NCBI GenBank assembly: GCA_001466705.2
Contig: LATX02000001.1
Span: 744,001-808,000 of the forward strand
DNA from: Moniliophthora roreri
Taxonomy: Eukaryota > Basidiomycota > Agaricomycetes > Agaricales > Marasmiaceae
Direction: 5' to 3'
Length of the DNA stretch: 64,000 nucleotides
Shown here: piece by piece, positions 21,720 to 33,705 of the stretch
Layout of the letters: each line of letters opens with the position of its first letter
How positions within the stretch are numbered: the first letter of the stretch is position 1
The notes under the pieces: generated by a model
What the model saw: only the letters and a program-made list of their open reading frames with translations
The model's database searches: none
What the model was told of the DNA's origin: nothing
Made by a program: the position numbers and the translations under genes

Positions 21720-24558
21720 TTATGACTCTTCATCATCATCCCTCGCAAAACCACCAACAGGTTCATAAGTTGCCTCCGTGGTATCCCTACGCCAGATCAA
21801 CCTGACCACGTAGAAGAAACCACATATGAGAAAGACGCCTAGAACGCCGACTACAATTGGAGCGCCGTATTCAAGCCACCATGGTGGTTGATACGGAATA
21901 AGGAGACGATCAATCCGTATTACACCTCCCGTTCCGCCTCCTGTAGTCGATCTTCCCCAGGACTCGACTTGAGCCCAATCGGAAGTTCCATCTGTCCCCC
22001 TTGCATCCTTGATGCCGACAATATACCCACCCTTTGCTTCATCATCTGCCTTGAAGACGATGTCACCATACGCAGACGAGGGCGAACGGAGAGTGGAATA
22101 AGTCACGGAGTTATCCAACTTCAGCGGCTTGTTGTTATTTAATGGATCATCGTCAAGGGGAACCGAAATATCCTTTTTCTTCTTGTCCCTGGGTGCGGGT
22201 ATAAGATGTTGACTGACGACCATCACCAATCTATCCTTGTCACTGAAAAGCTCTGTGATGTTGTAATCATCGAAAGCGTCATCCGGAGGGCAGAGTAATG
22301 TCCAGCCTGCACTCTCCAAGCCCTGATCGGCCCAAGGCGATCCCTCAGGCGGTGCTGTACCATTCAGAACCCATTCAAAACCAGCCTTGGTAAGCATACT
22401 GGCCATGGTACTTCCTCCAGCTGCTTTCACCAACTTTCCGACCGTCAAGTCTACCGAACGTGGTATGAGAACATCCGAGAGCTCGTGTATAACTCCCGTT
22501 TGCGTCAGGATATTATGAGTGAAAAGTTCGGATTTCATCCCTGCCCATCCACCACTGGGGCTGACATAGACACGGCCATCCTCTTTGCGACTAAGTGTCA
22601 AGTCTGAGTCCTCCAACGTCGCAAAGCTATGTTTGGTCCCATTCTGTAGCGCCTTCGAGTACTGAACCGTTACCAGTGTATGATGAAGAAGAACCTTCTC
22701 CAAATCTGCCTTGTTTGAAGCAGCGAGGAGATGTTCACTGACGAGATGACCGAGGCGCTTAAAAGCTTCATTATTGGGTATCAGAAGAGTGGTACGCGGG
22801 GTTGAGCGCAACATGTCTTTGACCGACGTTGAGAGGAGGGCTGCAATAAAACTTGAAAGGTCAAGCATGGGTAACACGGTCTCCAAAGCATCTGAAGGAG
22901 GGGTTACGGTTTTGGAGATGAAGTATATGAGAGTATTATTGACCTCAACTGCTCAAACGTTAATCACTTCAACCGAACATCTTAGTGGGTCACTAACCAG
23001 GTTCCCGTAACACGGTTGCTCCACCAAATCTCAACGATTTCCATGAGTTGTCCTTTCCACCTCCATCACTAGCCTCGACTGTGAGGACCTGCTTGTGATA
23101 ATGGAGACCCTTCTCTTCCAATGCGGTCTCAACTAGCATGCCCGACTTCAACTTGCTGGGTGTGAACTTCCCAGGAAGGAAATGATACTGAAGCATCTTC
23201 TTCAGATCTTCGGATCCGGGTTCGGGTAAGTCCTTGTCGCCAAAGAGAGCGATAACATCATCTCCCGGGGCTAGAATGGTATACTTTGCTTCCGTGTCGT
23301 TTATAAGATGCGTGAGATCGGCGTCGTGAATGAGTGAAACGAATTTGGTACAGTTTAATGTTAGAAGATATTTCTCGGGTGTGAGCTTGAGAGCACCGTC
23401 CGGAATGAGGAGGGAGTCAACAAAGTGTAGAACACCGTTAGACGCGTAAATGTCTGGCCGGACCAGTTTAGCGGTAGACACCATGGTGCCTTGGGGAGCA
23501 GCAATGATTTCTAGTGTTCTACCATCTATAGTGGTCACTGAGATAGATTATGCTTTCAGTGTGCATCATCGCAGATACGGACTCTCAACTTACGATTAAC
23601 TGCGGGGTCAAAAGTGTCCGACCACTTGACGCCGTCCTCCGCGACGGCATGCATATTGAGTATTCGATTAAGGTCATCAGTTGCGTAACGGCTTTCCAAA
23701 TATAAGCGCTCGTATTCGTCCAGTGCCTCCCAAGCCTTGTTGATTGGCAAAAATACGGTCAAACCGGGTGTGGAGTTGAGTAATTTAGTGATCTCCGAGG
23801 TGAGCACGTTGTTGAAATATGATACGTCCGAATGCTGCGATACGACAGTCGCTGCGGGATAAGTTAGTGATAGTGCTTATTGGGTAAACACCTTTTGACG
23901 TACCAAGGTCCGGAGGCGGCTCCAGGACGTCTGCAATGCCGAAGAGAACACCATTGCCGCAGTCAGTCTGACCCTTCACAACCTCCGATCCACCTTCTCC
24001 AAACGCGTCCACGCCGACAAAAGCCTTTTGAGCACGAGCGGCAACGCGCAGCCTTTGTGGTTTGCCTCCGAGTGTCCCTCCAGGAATGGGCAACCACGGT
24101 GGGTATGGCGGTGGTTCATGAGTCGGTGGGTCCACATGTTTATGGGGAAAATGGAGCGTTTCGAGAACCTGAAGGGGCTCTTCATCGTGGGGAAGAGCGG
24201 CGACGGAGTAATTTAGGAGATGGTAGAAAAGCTGCTGCCGCAGCCCTTCTCGGACGTTGTCGTTCACGAGGGTATTAGAGTCGTCCAAAATAGAATTCCA
24301 CAAGGGATTAGAGGAACGATATCGTTCAATAGCATCGTTCGTTGGTGCAAATAAAGTACTGCCGTTGAGTCGGTTGAGAGTTGGTACTAAATTAGCCTGC
24401 TGAATGAGCATTAGGAGAGAAAGATAGTCAGAGTCGTTGTTGAGACAGTCAATGAGGGTTGTACGAAGGGATGATGTCGGGTTTATCTCAAGAACTGATT
24501 GAGAGCCCCATGAGAAGTATGGTAGAAAAAGAAATATTGAGAGGGATAATAGGTGCAT
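21720..24558 (-). CDS. Fasciclin-domain (FAS1) type I membrane protein, five repeats (multi-exon)
   Basis: Secretory-pathway membrane protein with tandem FAS1 adhesion domains. The N-terminal signal peptide is MHLLSLSIFLFLPYFSWG from ATG 24558. Five H1-like FAS1 motifs can be read in order: TLFAPTNDAIERY (24330), TVFLPINKAWEAL (23740), YTILAPGDDVIALFG (23270), TTLLIPNNEAFKRLG (22780) and LLCPPDDAFDDY (22280). Near the C-terminus is one membrane span, PIVVGVLGVFLICGFFYVV, followed by a short cytosolic tail. Several N-x-S/T sites are present. Introns lie at about 23808-23850, 23539-23600 and 22887-22992. Length is about 900 residues, in line with the large fungal FAS1 proteins of the cell surface or vacuole. 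It shares a very short divergent promoter with Rav1, but a functional link is not implied by sequence. Confidence 0.88.
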
Positions 24559-24621
24559 GGTGGTGGAGGGAGGGAGAGCCTTACACGGGCGGCATGCTGT
24601 GAATGACGTCGGTTGCGGCTT
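24559..24621. promoter_or_regulatory. 63-bp region between divergent start codons (FAS1 and Rav1)
   Basis: The FAS1 ATG is at 24558 (-) and the first in-frame Rav1 ATG at 24622 (+), leaving 63 bp. Both transcripts must start inside this space or overlap at their 5' ends. A TGACGTC (CRE-like) sequence lies at 24604-24610. Regulation is inferred from geometry only. Confidence 0.7.
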
Positions 24622-27600
24622 ATGCTTTTCCTTCAGCAATCTTTCCCCGGCAATCCAAAGGGAAAGGGTCCTGTTCACCAGCTTCTACTCCAGAATCGAT
24701 CCCTTTTGCTATATCCTTCAGCAGATGCTGTAGTTATTCTCGATGCCGAATCTTTGTCTCTTCAGCGGGTTCTCGCGTTCTGGGAAGCCTTTCCAGGTGC
24801 TGTGGGGGAGATATCCTGTATATCAGTCGACCGAGGCATGAAGATTGTACGTGTTCAGGCTCATTTCTGCATCCTAATAAGTAAGTGGCTTCTGGGCAGA
24901 TAGAGGCTGCAATGGACAACAGGATCGCGTCGTGGTCGCTTTCAGGAGTGCAGAATGACGCGTGGCGGGTACATTCGCCACTTGTTCTTCCTCAAGGCCA
25001 CATAGTCACCACATTGGACAGCAGATCAGGTAGCAATCAGTAATCGTGGTTAGGATTATCTCTAAAAACCTCATAGGTCTACTCGCCGTTGGATCCAACC
25101 ATGGGTTGTCCGTTTACACCCTCATTCTTGAAAACGACCTGCCTACCTGGTCACTCAAGTGGAATGCTTCGTACGTTTTGTGGCCTCCTTGCGTGGAAAG
25201 CAAATTAATGCTGGTTATAGGCTGAAGGAGACCCCCTCTCTTGCACGCTTTGCGCCCTCTCTTGCTCACATTGCATCAACAACCAAGGCGAGTCTTCACC
25301 ATATGTCGATCTGACCCCTTATTCATTTCATTGCAGATAGACAACACCATCAGGATCTATTCTACCACTACCGGTCGCCAAATACAAGCGATACCACACC
25401 CTAGACCCGTAACCCACTTTTCATGGAGATATTCGCAAGCGTCGAGTCGGTGCGTTCATTATCTCCCCCTGTCCTTCATGCTTACAGTTGACATGTACAG
25501 CGATGACCTCATCCTCTACACAGTAACTATTGATGCAACACTTCGCATATTTTTTCCCGTACTAGACTCTCCGCAATATCTACAGCTACACGCGTCAATA
25601 GACCTCTTCTCATCGATACCCTACAACTTGGTTTCCGCACAACGGGAATACCAAACTTCTAGCGTGTTTTGGCTCGATCGTCAAGTCCTGGGTCAGTCCT
25701 TACAAAAGCTTGTTCCAGATGAAAAGCAGGATCAAGAAGGGGCCAGTATAAGGAAGTTGCGAGATATCAAAGAAGAGGGTTGGGATCTGTTCTTTCGTGT
25801 CGTTGGAGACGGAAGTGTTGTCTTGTCTGCGGTAGCTGTGAGTACCCATGTGCTGTCTAGTCTCTCCGAGCTAATGGACAGTCTTCCAGAACATCGACCG
25901 TAGACCGCCAACTCTCCTGAAACATTTTACCCTTCAACACACTTTACCAATATTGCCGCCACACCCTCCGCGCCACCTATACGTACTACCGAGTCACAAG
26001 TCACCTCAGAACATCACTCTCATAAGTACCTCGCCATTGGCCTCTTACGAACTATCACTCTCTGATTTCTGCGACGCAAAACCAAATGGGCTAATTTGTT
26101 CTGCACGACAACCAGTGCATGTACCCACAGAAGAAGCAAAGATATGCAGATTTGTGCGTACGCCCGAAGGCAAAGGCGTAGGTGTTATTCGTACGGGTGG
26201 AGGGGGAGACTCGTGGACACTTAGCGAGAGTTGGTCCAATCTCACGAGGGGCGGATCTTGGGATGGCGCAGACCATGTTGTAGTACTCGACAGCGGTACG
26301 TCTGTCTCGTCTCTTCACCAGCAAGTTTTACTAAAGCTCTCACAGGCCATAACTTTGGCACATACACAAAATCAAATAGCACTCTCACTCTACACACACA
26401 TCCCCCCGCAACCCTCGATGTTCCTGAAATTACCTCACTATTCACTCTTCCCACCTACACAGGGCACGACTCCATCATCGGCATTACAGATGACCTCTCG
26501 ATAGTCCATATAGCCGTCGAGAGTAGTTCATCGCCTTCACGGAACGATCCACCATTGAAATTATCCCTTTACTCGCACGACCGTCTCCCTATTTCCTCCC
26601 CATCTACCATGGTCATACCGGTTGATCCCATGGCATGGGGGAGTCATCACCCATGGATAGAGTTCGATGCCTTGCTTAGCATATCAGAGTCGGGAGAGCT
26701 GGAGTTTTGGTTACCCGAGAAGCAGAAGAAGCAGATGCCGATTGCTAATGGCTCGAAGTCCCTTTGCCACGAGTGGAGGTGTACCGGGAGAGTCAGGACG
26801 GGAAGGACGGAGATTAGGAAGGCTCGGTGTAGTTCGGCGAAGAAAACGGCTTTGGGCGAGTCCTGTCTATATCCATTCAAAGTGAGGCTAATGATTTCCT
26901 TGTTATTCAGTCACTGCCACATCTGAAGGCGAGGAGTTGACAATATGGGATTCAAAGGAGTCAGAGTTTGCTTCTGGTATGGAATACTGCAGGACATTCA
27001 AGTGGGCTCGTGATTTTATACAATGGACGTCGTTATTGATTCATCTTATAGAGACTCCGTGAACGATCTCGACTGGTCCTCCACACCGGACGTTCAATCG
27101 ATACTCGCCGTCGGATTTCTGCATCACGTTGAACTTATTTGTCAACAACGGATGACCTACTTTGATGAAGGACCTGGGTGGACTACATGTTGGAAGATAG
27201 ATATCGGAAAGTGAGTTTGGTCTTATCACTGGAGATTCATAGTAATGCTCAGGGAGGTACTTAGCTTCATCCCGTACCAAATAAGCGACTCTATCTGGTT
27301 AGCAGGTGGAAGCTTGCTCATTGGTGCGGGTCACCAGATGCTTTTGTATGGGTCTCATGACGCGGGTAAGGACCAGCCTGCTGAAAGCCTCTTTGATTAC
27401 GTGGCAAGTCAGAATGGCCCACTGCAAGACTACCACCCCCAAATGTTACTGCAGTGCCTGCTATGGGATAAAGTCGAGTTGGTGAAGGATATCATCGTGA
27501 ACCTTTCAAAGAACCTGGAATCCAACTCGACTTCATCGTGGAAATTGTGGCCAAAAATGCCTGTGGAGAGGTTTTTCAAGACAGATTATCAAGAACAGGC

Positions 27601-29492
27601 GGTTAGGACTCAAAGCCTAATTCATGTGGTAAATGTCTAAACGTTATCTTAGGGTACGTTGCATAAGAAGCGGTATACAATCCTTTTTAACGGACTCGAA
27701 ACCAAGGACGAGTAAGGTATCAACTACTCTTTTCATAACACTCTTGACTCTTTCTTTTCGCAGTGAGGAGGAAGGCTTCTGTCGTTCTCTCGTTACCCGG
27801 CTGTTAGAGAAACTTGAGATGGATCCGCTCCCACACCTAACACCGAATGAGCATGCCCACCTCCTTGTCTTGATACAAACCACTCTAGAGGTATACCATC
27901 TTGTAATCTGAAAGTCACTGGACTAACATCTAATCAGATCGACGAGCAACGGCGGGCACTGGATGCTAATGGCCTCCGCTATCTTACCTCAATGCGCTCT
28001 TTCTACATCCTCAACCGCCTTGCATCCTCATCATCTAGTCCAGAATCATACGGAATGGTACCACGTGGCAGCGTACGAAGAGAACGATTGCGTTATCGTG
28101 ACATGATCTGGGGGTTTCATAGCGAGTCTCAAGACCTACTTCTCAACGCTTCAGCTGCTGCTTGTAATGGAAAGATGTGCTGGTCGGATGCTCGCGCCCT
28201 TGGGCTTGCTTTGTGGCTCACTTCCATTGATTTAATGGTCGGTCCTCTGATGAAATCCGATCCTTGCCTCGCTCATTTCCCTCTAGAAAACGCAGTTCGA
28301 AGCGATTGCACGAAATGAATACATGGCTGGTGACGCCCGAGATCCGACTACCTGCTCTCTCTTCTACTTCGCCCTCGGGAAAGTGAAGCTCGTTCATGGA
28401 TTATGGAGACAAGCCTCTTGGCACAAGGAACAAGCAGTCATGTTAAAGTTCCTTTCCAACGACTTTACGCAAGCTCGATGGCGGACAGCTGCGCTCAAGA
28501 ACGCGTTCGCTTTGTTGGGCAAACAACGATTTGGTATTGCTCTTCCTGTTCCTTAAACAACGTGTTCTCAACTGCAATCAATAGAGTACGCTGCCGCCTT
28601 CTTCCTTCTGGGGGGTTCGCTCAAAGACGCAGTCAACGTGTGTCTCAAGCAGTTGAATGACTTCCAGCTGGCCGTGGCAATTGCACGGATCGTGGAGCAA
28701 AGCAATGAGGGGCCGATACTACGTGGGATACTCAACGATAACGTGCTACCGATCGCGTTTCAGGGAGGCAATAGGTGGCTGGCAAGCTGGGCCTTTTGGC
28801 TCCTTCACCGGAGAGACTTGAGTGTACGCGTCCTCGTGGTGAGTTCACCATCTCTTCCTTGTAAATAAATTTCTGAACACTCTCCTAAAGTCTCCACTCC
28901 AAGACCTCGTCAAGCTTTTGGACGTTCCGGTGACCAATATCGGTGAACCGCACTATGATGACCCCGGCTTGGCATTGCTCTTCTCTCAACTGCGATCCAA
29001 AACTCTCCAAGCTGCAAAAGGGAGCAGTGAGATTTCTGGCAGGATGGAGTTCAACTTTATTCTCCAGATTGCAAGGGTTTTTTGTCGGATGGGTAAGAGA
29101 GTAGCACGTTCACGGTTTTCATGTCATACTCACCCTTGCCTCAAGGTTGCCATGTGCTGGCTCTGGATCTCGTAAAAAGTTGGACATTTGACCATCCCAT
29201 CATCCACGAAAAAGAAAAGAATATTGACCCAGCGCCCCCGAGCCCCACGAGCACGCGGCGATCCCTGTTCTCGAGCCATCGTCGGCGCTCTTCGATTATG
29301 ATTGATATGGACATCCCTTCCCAACCCCCGACACGACGAGCATCACCAGAAAGAAAACCGACGCCAATTCCAGAAGAACCAATCAAGGATGAGAGCGACT
29401 TGTTTGCCAGAAAGGCAGGCCTTGGAAGTCTTGTCCAGTCTGCGAAACAGGATGTGAAAGTACCAGAGTTTGACATGAATGCGTTTTTCTAG
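24622..29492 (+). CDS. RAV1: RAVE complex subunit Rav1/DMX-like (multi-exon)
   Basis: Large WD40 scaffold that with Rav2 and Skp1 reassembles the V1 and V0 parts of the vacuolar ATPase. First ATG in frame is 24622 (MLFLQQSFPGNPKGKGPVHQ). The N-terminal half carries WD-like blades, including ASWSLSGVQNDAWRV, DNTIRIYSTTTGRQIQAI and AVGSNHGLSVYTL. The middle has the Rav1-specific segments: FDALLSISESGELEFW, RTFKWARDSVNDLDW and ILAVGFLHHVELICQQRMTY. Further on are FIPYQISDSIWLAGGSLLIG and YFALGKVKLVHGLWRQASWH. The C-terminus is disordered and ends in SLVQSAKQDVKVPEFDMNAFF, similar to the end of other fungal Rav1 proteins. Length is about 1,280 residues after about 20 introns, close to yeast Rav1 (1,357). 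Divergent from the FAS1 gene and convergent with Rab GDI, with 174 bp between stops. The exon chain was not traced completely. Confidence 0.87.
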
Positions 29493-29666
29493 ATTATACC
29501 ACGTCTGTCTTTTTGTTTACAATCTGGATGAATCTATCTTCAAAGACTAGAGTTGATTTGTATGAATCGTAATGCAAAAGTACAAGTGTGTATGTATTTT
29601 GTTCAGATCATAGAGCTGACAGACCAAAGTAGGAGACGAAGCTGAGATGAAAACAATGAGACTTGT

Positions 29667-31338
29667 CTAGTCTTGAACCTCGACCTGCTTATCCTCCAAG
29701 ACGAGATCGGTTCCGGTGACCCTCTTCCAGACGTCCATAACATCTTCTACGACAGTTTCGAAGTGGGAGGTGGCATCATAAGAGCGGGTGATGAAGATAT
29801 TGTCGTCAGTGCCGGATGACGTTGGTGTGTACAGAGGGGAGATGGTAACAAATCTCAAGGTCAAAGAGTGTCAGTAGCAAACACAGAGCGATGCTGAGAT
29901 CAACCTACTTGTCGTAGATGGGTCCAAGGAGAGCGAGTCCAGGTTGGATCTCACGCTCAGGGGTGCTGGTTTCCACAATCGTGGAGACCATGGCAACATA
30001 GACATCTTTGGCGCAGACGTTATGCGTTGAGGACACCATTGCGATATAGATGTCTGCAAACGGGTGAGTCTTGTGAATGCGAACGAAGGCAAGAACGACA
30101 ACATACCGTTCCTGCGGCCAACTTGGTTCTGGGGAATGATGATCTGGCAACTGTCGGCATCATCGGTGCCAGGTATGGGGTGCTTGAGGATGCAAATTGC
30201 CCGGACGACCTTGCCTTCTTCAACCACTCGAACCTTGCCTCCTTCGGTCTCCTTTCCAGCCCCGAAGTAGCTTGGATCACCGATAACTTGTTTAGCCTTG
30301 GCCGTCTCACCACCACTGGTGACACCAACGAATTTACCATTGCTATCCAGCTCGATCTTCTCGATGGGCTTGTCTAGCATATAGGTACCACCGTAGATGG
30401 CGCTGAGACGTGCGAAAGACTGAGGTAGCTCTCCGAGACCGTAGAGAGGGTAAATGTATGGAGATTTGCCGTAGCGAGCCATGGAAGTCGTGTACAGCAC
30501 GATCCTGTTGTAGGCTTCCCGTGCAGGTTTCGTGATGTAGCTAAACCGAGCATTATTTTCGGGTCATTTGAGAAACGGAAGAAGACGCACTCATCATCGA
30601 GATAGAGGGCCATCGCATGTCCGATAAAATCTTGAGTACCGGGCTCGAGTCCAAATTTCTCGTAAATAGTCTTCATGCTGTCCCTGTCGAGGTTGATATC
30701 TGATACGATCAATTAGTATGAATCTCTGTGGGGTGGTGCACAGCACATACCTTGGTGAGTAGCTGGGTCATCGTCTTTCCAGCCCTGCAAGAATTCGAAG
30801 AACTTCTTTGCCCGCCTCTTTTCAAAGATACCCATCAATGGACTTCTGACGGCCTCCATCTCAGTACTTGGTACTTTCGAGATCTTGCCATCGCGATAGA
30901 CGAAGCTTCCGGCGATCTGCTTGAACTCGAGGTAACGTGTAACCTCAGTTCGAACAAGGATCTTGGTGAGCTCCCCGGTGGCAATGATGAATTTTGGAAC
31001 GAGATCAACGGCATAGTCACGGTCGCGTCCAAGCTCTGAAGGTGGTGCTTGGTCAGGGCGGAACTTGCGATAGAGCTATGTAGAGGGGTCATCGTTAGCC
31101 TTCGATAAGTCTGATAATGATGAAAAAAGCACCTGAGTCAAGTTCAAACTGGCACTGTCACCACCGTAGTAGTCGTTACGGTCCATGTGGAGAACCTTCT
31201 TGCCATCCTTGGAGAGGAGACCTGAGAGGATACATTCTGTCAAGCCAGTACCAAGAACAATGACCTAAATCAGAAAGTCAGGAAAGCAGACAGACATTGA
31301 GGTCAAGAGGCAGAACGGACGTCGTATTCTTCATCCAT
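29667..31338 (-). CDS. GDI1: Rab GDP-dissociation inhibitor (multi-exon)
   Basis: Extracts GDP-bound Rab GTPases from membranes and recycles them; cytosolic and normally essential. ATG 31338 begins [20 protein letters not shown], the GDI/REP dinucleotide-fold signature. Then DRNDYYGG, the Rab-binding region [41 protein letters not shown] (30600-30680) and [30 protein letters not shown]. The C-terminus ends ...EDKQVEVQD at 29667. Length is about 450 residues with about six introns, the usual size for yeast and animal GDIs. An E-box lies 87 bp before the start. Identity is clear from several family-specific blocks. Confidence 0.95.
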
Positions 31339-31424
31339 GGTAACTAGAGTTGGTCGTCAATGTACAAGGTGGTGTGTTGGCTGGCACAATCCAGTGTGAT
31401 GCGATTTAATCGATTTTTCGGCAA

Positions 31425-31430
31425 CACGTG
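31425..31430. promoter_or_regulatory. CACGTG E-box upstream of Rab GDI
   Basis: CACGTG 87 bp before the GDI start codon (31338) in the 5' flank. A candidate bHLH site by sequence alone. Confidence 0.3.
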
Positions 31431-31611
31431 GCTTCGACCAAATGCCGTGCCAAATTATGTATACGCGACAAAATGTGTGCAACAGAACGACGTATAATGT
31501 AAAATAACAGCGAGTAGGTGCAGATTAGAGCAAGAATAATGGAACCGATAAAAATCCAGCCAACAGATCGCGGAGAGCCAAGACAACCTGAACAGGAATC
31601 ATGAAAGCGCT

Positions 31612-33585
31612 CTAGTCTTTACTAGTTTTACTAGTTTTGGCCGCAATCTCATCCTTTGTATCTTCATCGGGTACAAACTTTCGTTTCGCCTTTGGTGGTC
31701 CGCTGTCGAATGATACACGACCGCGCGCTGAGCTGGTTGTGATCCCTTGCTTTCGTATTTTCTTCGCTAGTTTCATGATCGCTGTCACAACACTAAGCGC
31801 CCATCAAACAAGATGAAAGGAATAACGTACCCTTCTCGTTCCTTCGGAAATATTCAGCCCAAGACTTAGCTGCACGCTGCGAGTACTAAGGTATGGTTAG
31901 TACGGACCTCAAAAGGGGGAAAAAAAAAAAAGGAAGAAATGACACACTCGCTCTGCAAAAGCGCCCCACTTCTCCGAGTTTGTCACCGATGCGAAATCAT
32001 TGAATGTAGACACATAGCGGGCAGTGATTGCCAGGTCGGCATCTGTAAAAGAGCTTCCCGAGGCACCCATGGCGCTTTCGTCGAACTTTGGTATTTCCAA
32101 ATCATCATCATCATCATCGCTTTCTTCTTCACTCTCATCATCGGATCCCTCTGCATCCTCATCCTCGTCCTCACTGTCCTCATCAGAACTAGGATCTTTA
32201 TATTTAGGTCGAGGTCTAGCTTTCTTAGGCATCTCTTCTGAAGATTCGTCACTCTCCTGCTGCTGCTCCTCCCCGTGTGCTGCGGCAAGAATTTTGTCAG
32301 GTAGGTCGTGGTTATTAGACCAATATGAGTACCACGATTGACTGGTGTGATGAGGTGCCTAATGAAAGATGAAGATGTGGCCTAACACAGCGAAGCTGAA
32401 ATATGTGGGCTTGCCTTCTCTGCCAATAGTTCGCACAAGTCATTCCGCGACAGGTCCGAGTCACATTTGAGTTTCCAGGAGATGAACTTGATGAAGAAAT
32501 CCTTGTCTTCTGGGGTGAACTTGTTACCGCGGCTGCTAGGGACGACCTTCGTTGGGGGTGTAGGCGAACGCGACGGTGGCTCAGGGATTCGTATTTCCAT
32601 GTTAGGCGGTGGAAGTCTCGAATTGTACATAGGAGCGTCGACAGTTAGACTGTTTATGGTACTTCGTCTGCCACTCTTGATCTGTGGTGCAGATTGCGTC
32701 CGGCTTGTGGATGCTGTTGGTTTTGAACTTTGTGGAGTAGCGGACTTCGTGGACGGACGGCCTCTTCCCTTCAATGTAGAAACCGATGGTTCTGGGGAAG
32801 GCTCCAACTTGATCTGAGGCTTTTTCGTGCCCTTCACGACGGGTTTTGTGTCTCTCGGCGCCTCTTTGTCTTTGTCTCTCGGACTGGTGGCATCGGAATG
32901 TCTCCGAACTTCCTCTTCAAGTCTATCACTATGTTCCAGATAATAATCTTTCCACAGACTGGCTGAATGGCCATTTTTCTAACGACCTGGTTTAGTCGCG
33001 TCGTAAAGCGCATGAGGAGCTACTCACCCCATGCAAACCGTTCAGGACATCCTTCAAGTTCTCTTTTCGTGTCCTACGTTGCACCAGCGTTTCTATAAGG
33101 ACTGTTTCGTCGGTGGACCCCACAGGAGTTGATAAAGTGAGCGCGTCGTGTATCATCTGCTGAGGAAACATTGGAAGATTGAATGGCGGTATTCCCATTC
33201 CCATTAAACCCATTGCATTCATGGGCATTCCATTGGGAAACTGAGGTGGTGGTATGGGTAGGTTCCATTGCGCTGGATTGAAATGCTGGGGAGGTTGCAT
33301 CTGCATCGTTGGCTGATGAGGTTGATGCTGCTGGGAATGTGGCTGCACGTTCTGATTATGCATTTGAGGCCATTGATTCCCTTGACCTATTGGAAGCGAC
33401 TGCTGGACCTGTGATGGACGTATCTGCGAGTTACTATTGCCAAAGTGATGCGACTGTTGAGAGTATTCTGGATAGGGATTTGAACTTGTCGAAGCAAAGT
33501 TATTGTGGTTATGATGATTGAATCCATTGACTTGGCCTTCACGCGAGAGGTCCTTGTTGTCCGGGAAAATGGGAATGCCGTTCAT
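31612..33585 (-). CDS. Rap1-like nuclear protein with Myb-type domain and Q/N/P-rich N-terminus
   Basis: Multi-exon protein of about 580 residues. Residues 1-160 are low-complexity and rich in Q, N, H, P and M (for example NHHNHNNFASTSSNPYP and QQHQPHQPTM). A basic Ser/Lys linker follows. The conserved core reads NKFTPEDKDFFIKFISWKLK, then a CELLAEKAPHHTSQSW turn, YSYWSNNHDLPDKIL and a helix. This is the three-helix pattern of the Rap1 Myb-like domain (Myb_DNA-bind_2 family), in which the last Trp sits in helix 3. Then a strongly acidic run (about 32100-32200, D/E repeats) and a C-terminal segment ending KTSKTSKD with basic residues. Roles of Rap1 relatives are in telomere length and silencing; that function is inferred from the domain only. 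Divergent from the dehydrogenase, with 120 bp between starts. Confidence 0.6.
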
Positions 33586-33705
33586 CGTTGGCTTCAGTCA
33601 ACGATGGATGAACTTTTCCATTTGAATTTTTCGTGACCAAGCGCCTTCACGTGACATATCGGACATCCGGAACTAGCGAGTACCCCGGATTTCCCTGCTT
33701 CCACC
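33586..33705. promoter_or_regulatory. 120-bp divergent promoter with E-box
   Basis: Space between the Rap1-like start (33585, -) and the dehydrogenase start (33706, +). It contains TCACGTGA at 33647-33654, a perfect palindromic E-box that could serve either direction. Confidence 0.6.

Noticed and set aside
32095..32180. TCATCA/GAT microsatellite-like runs
   Set aside because: They are the Asp/Glu-rich codons of the acidic region in the Rap1-like gene on the minus strand.
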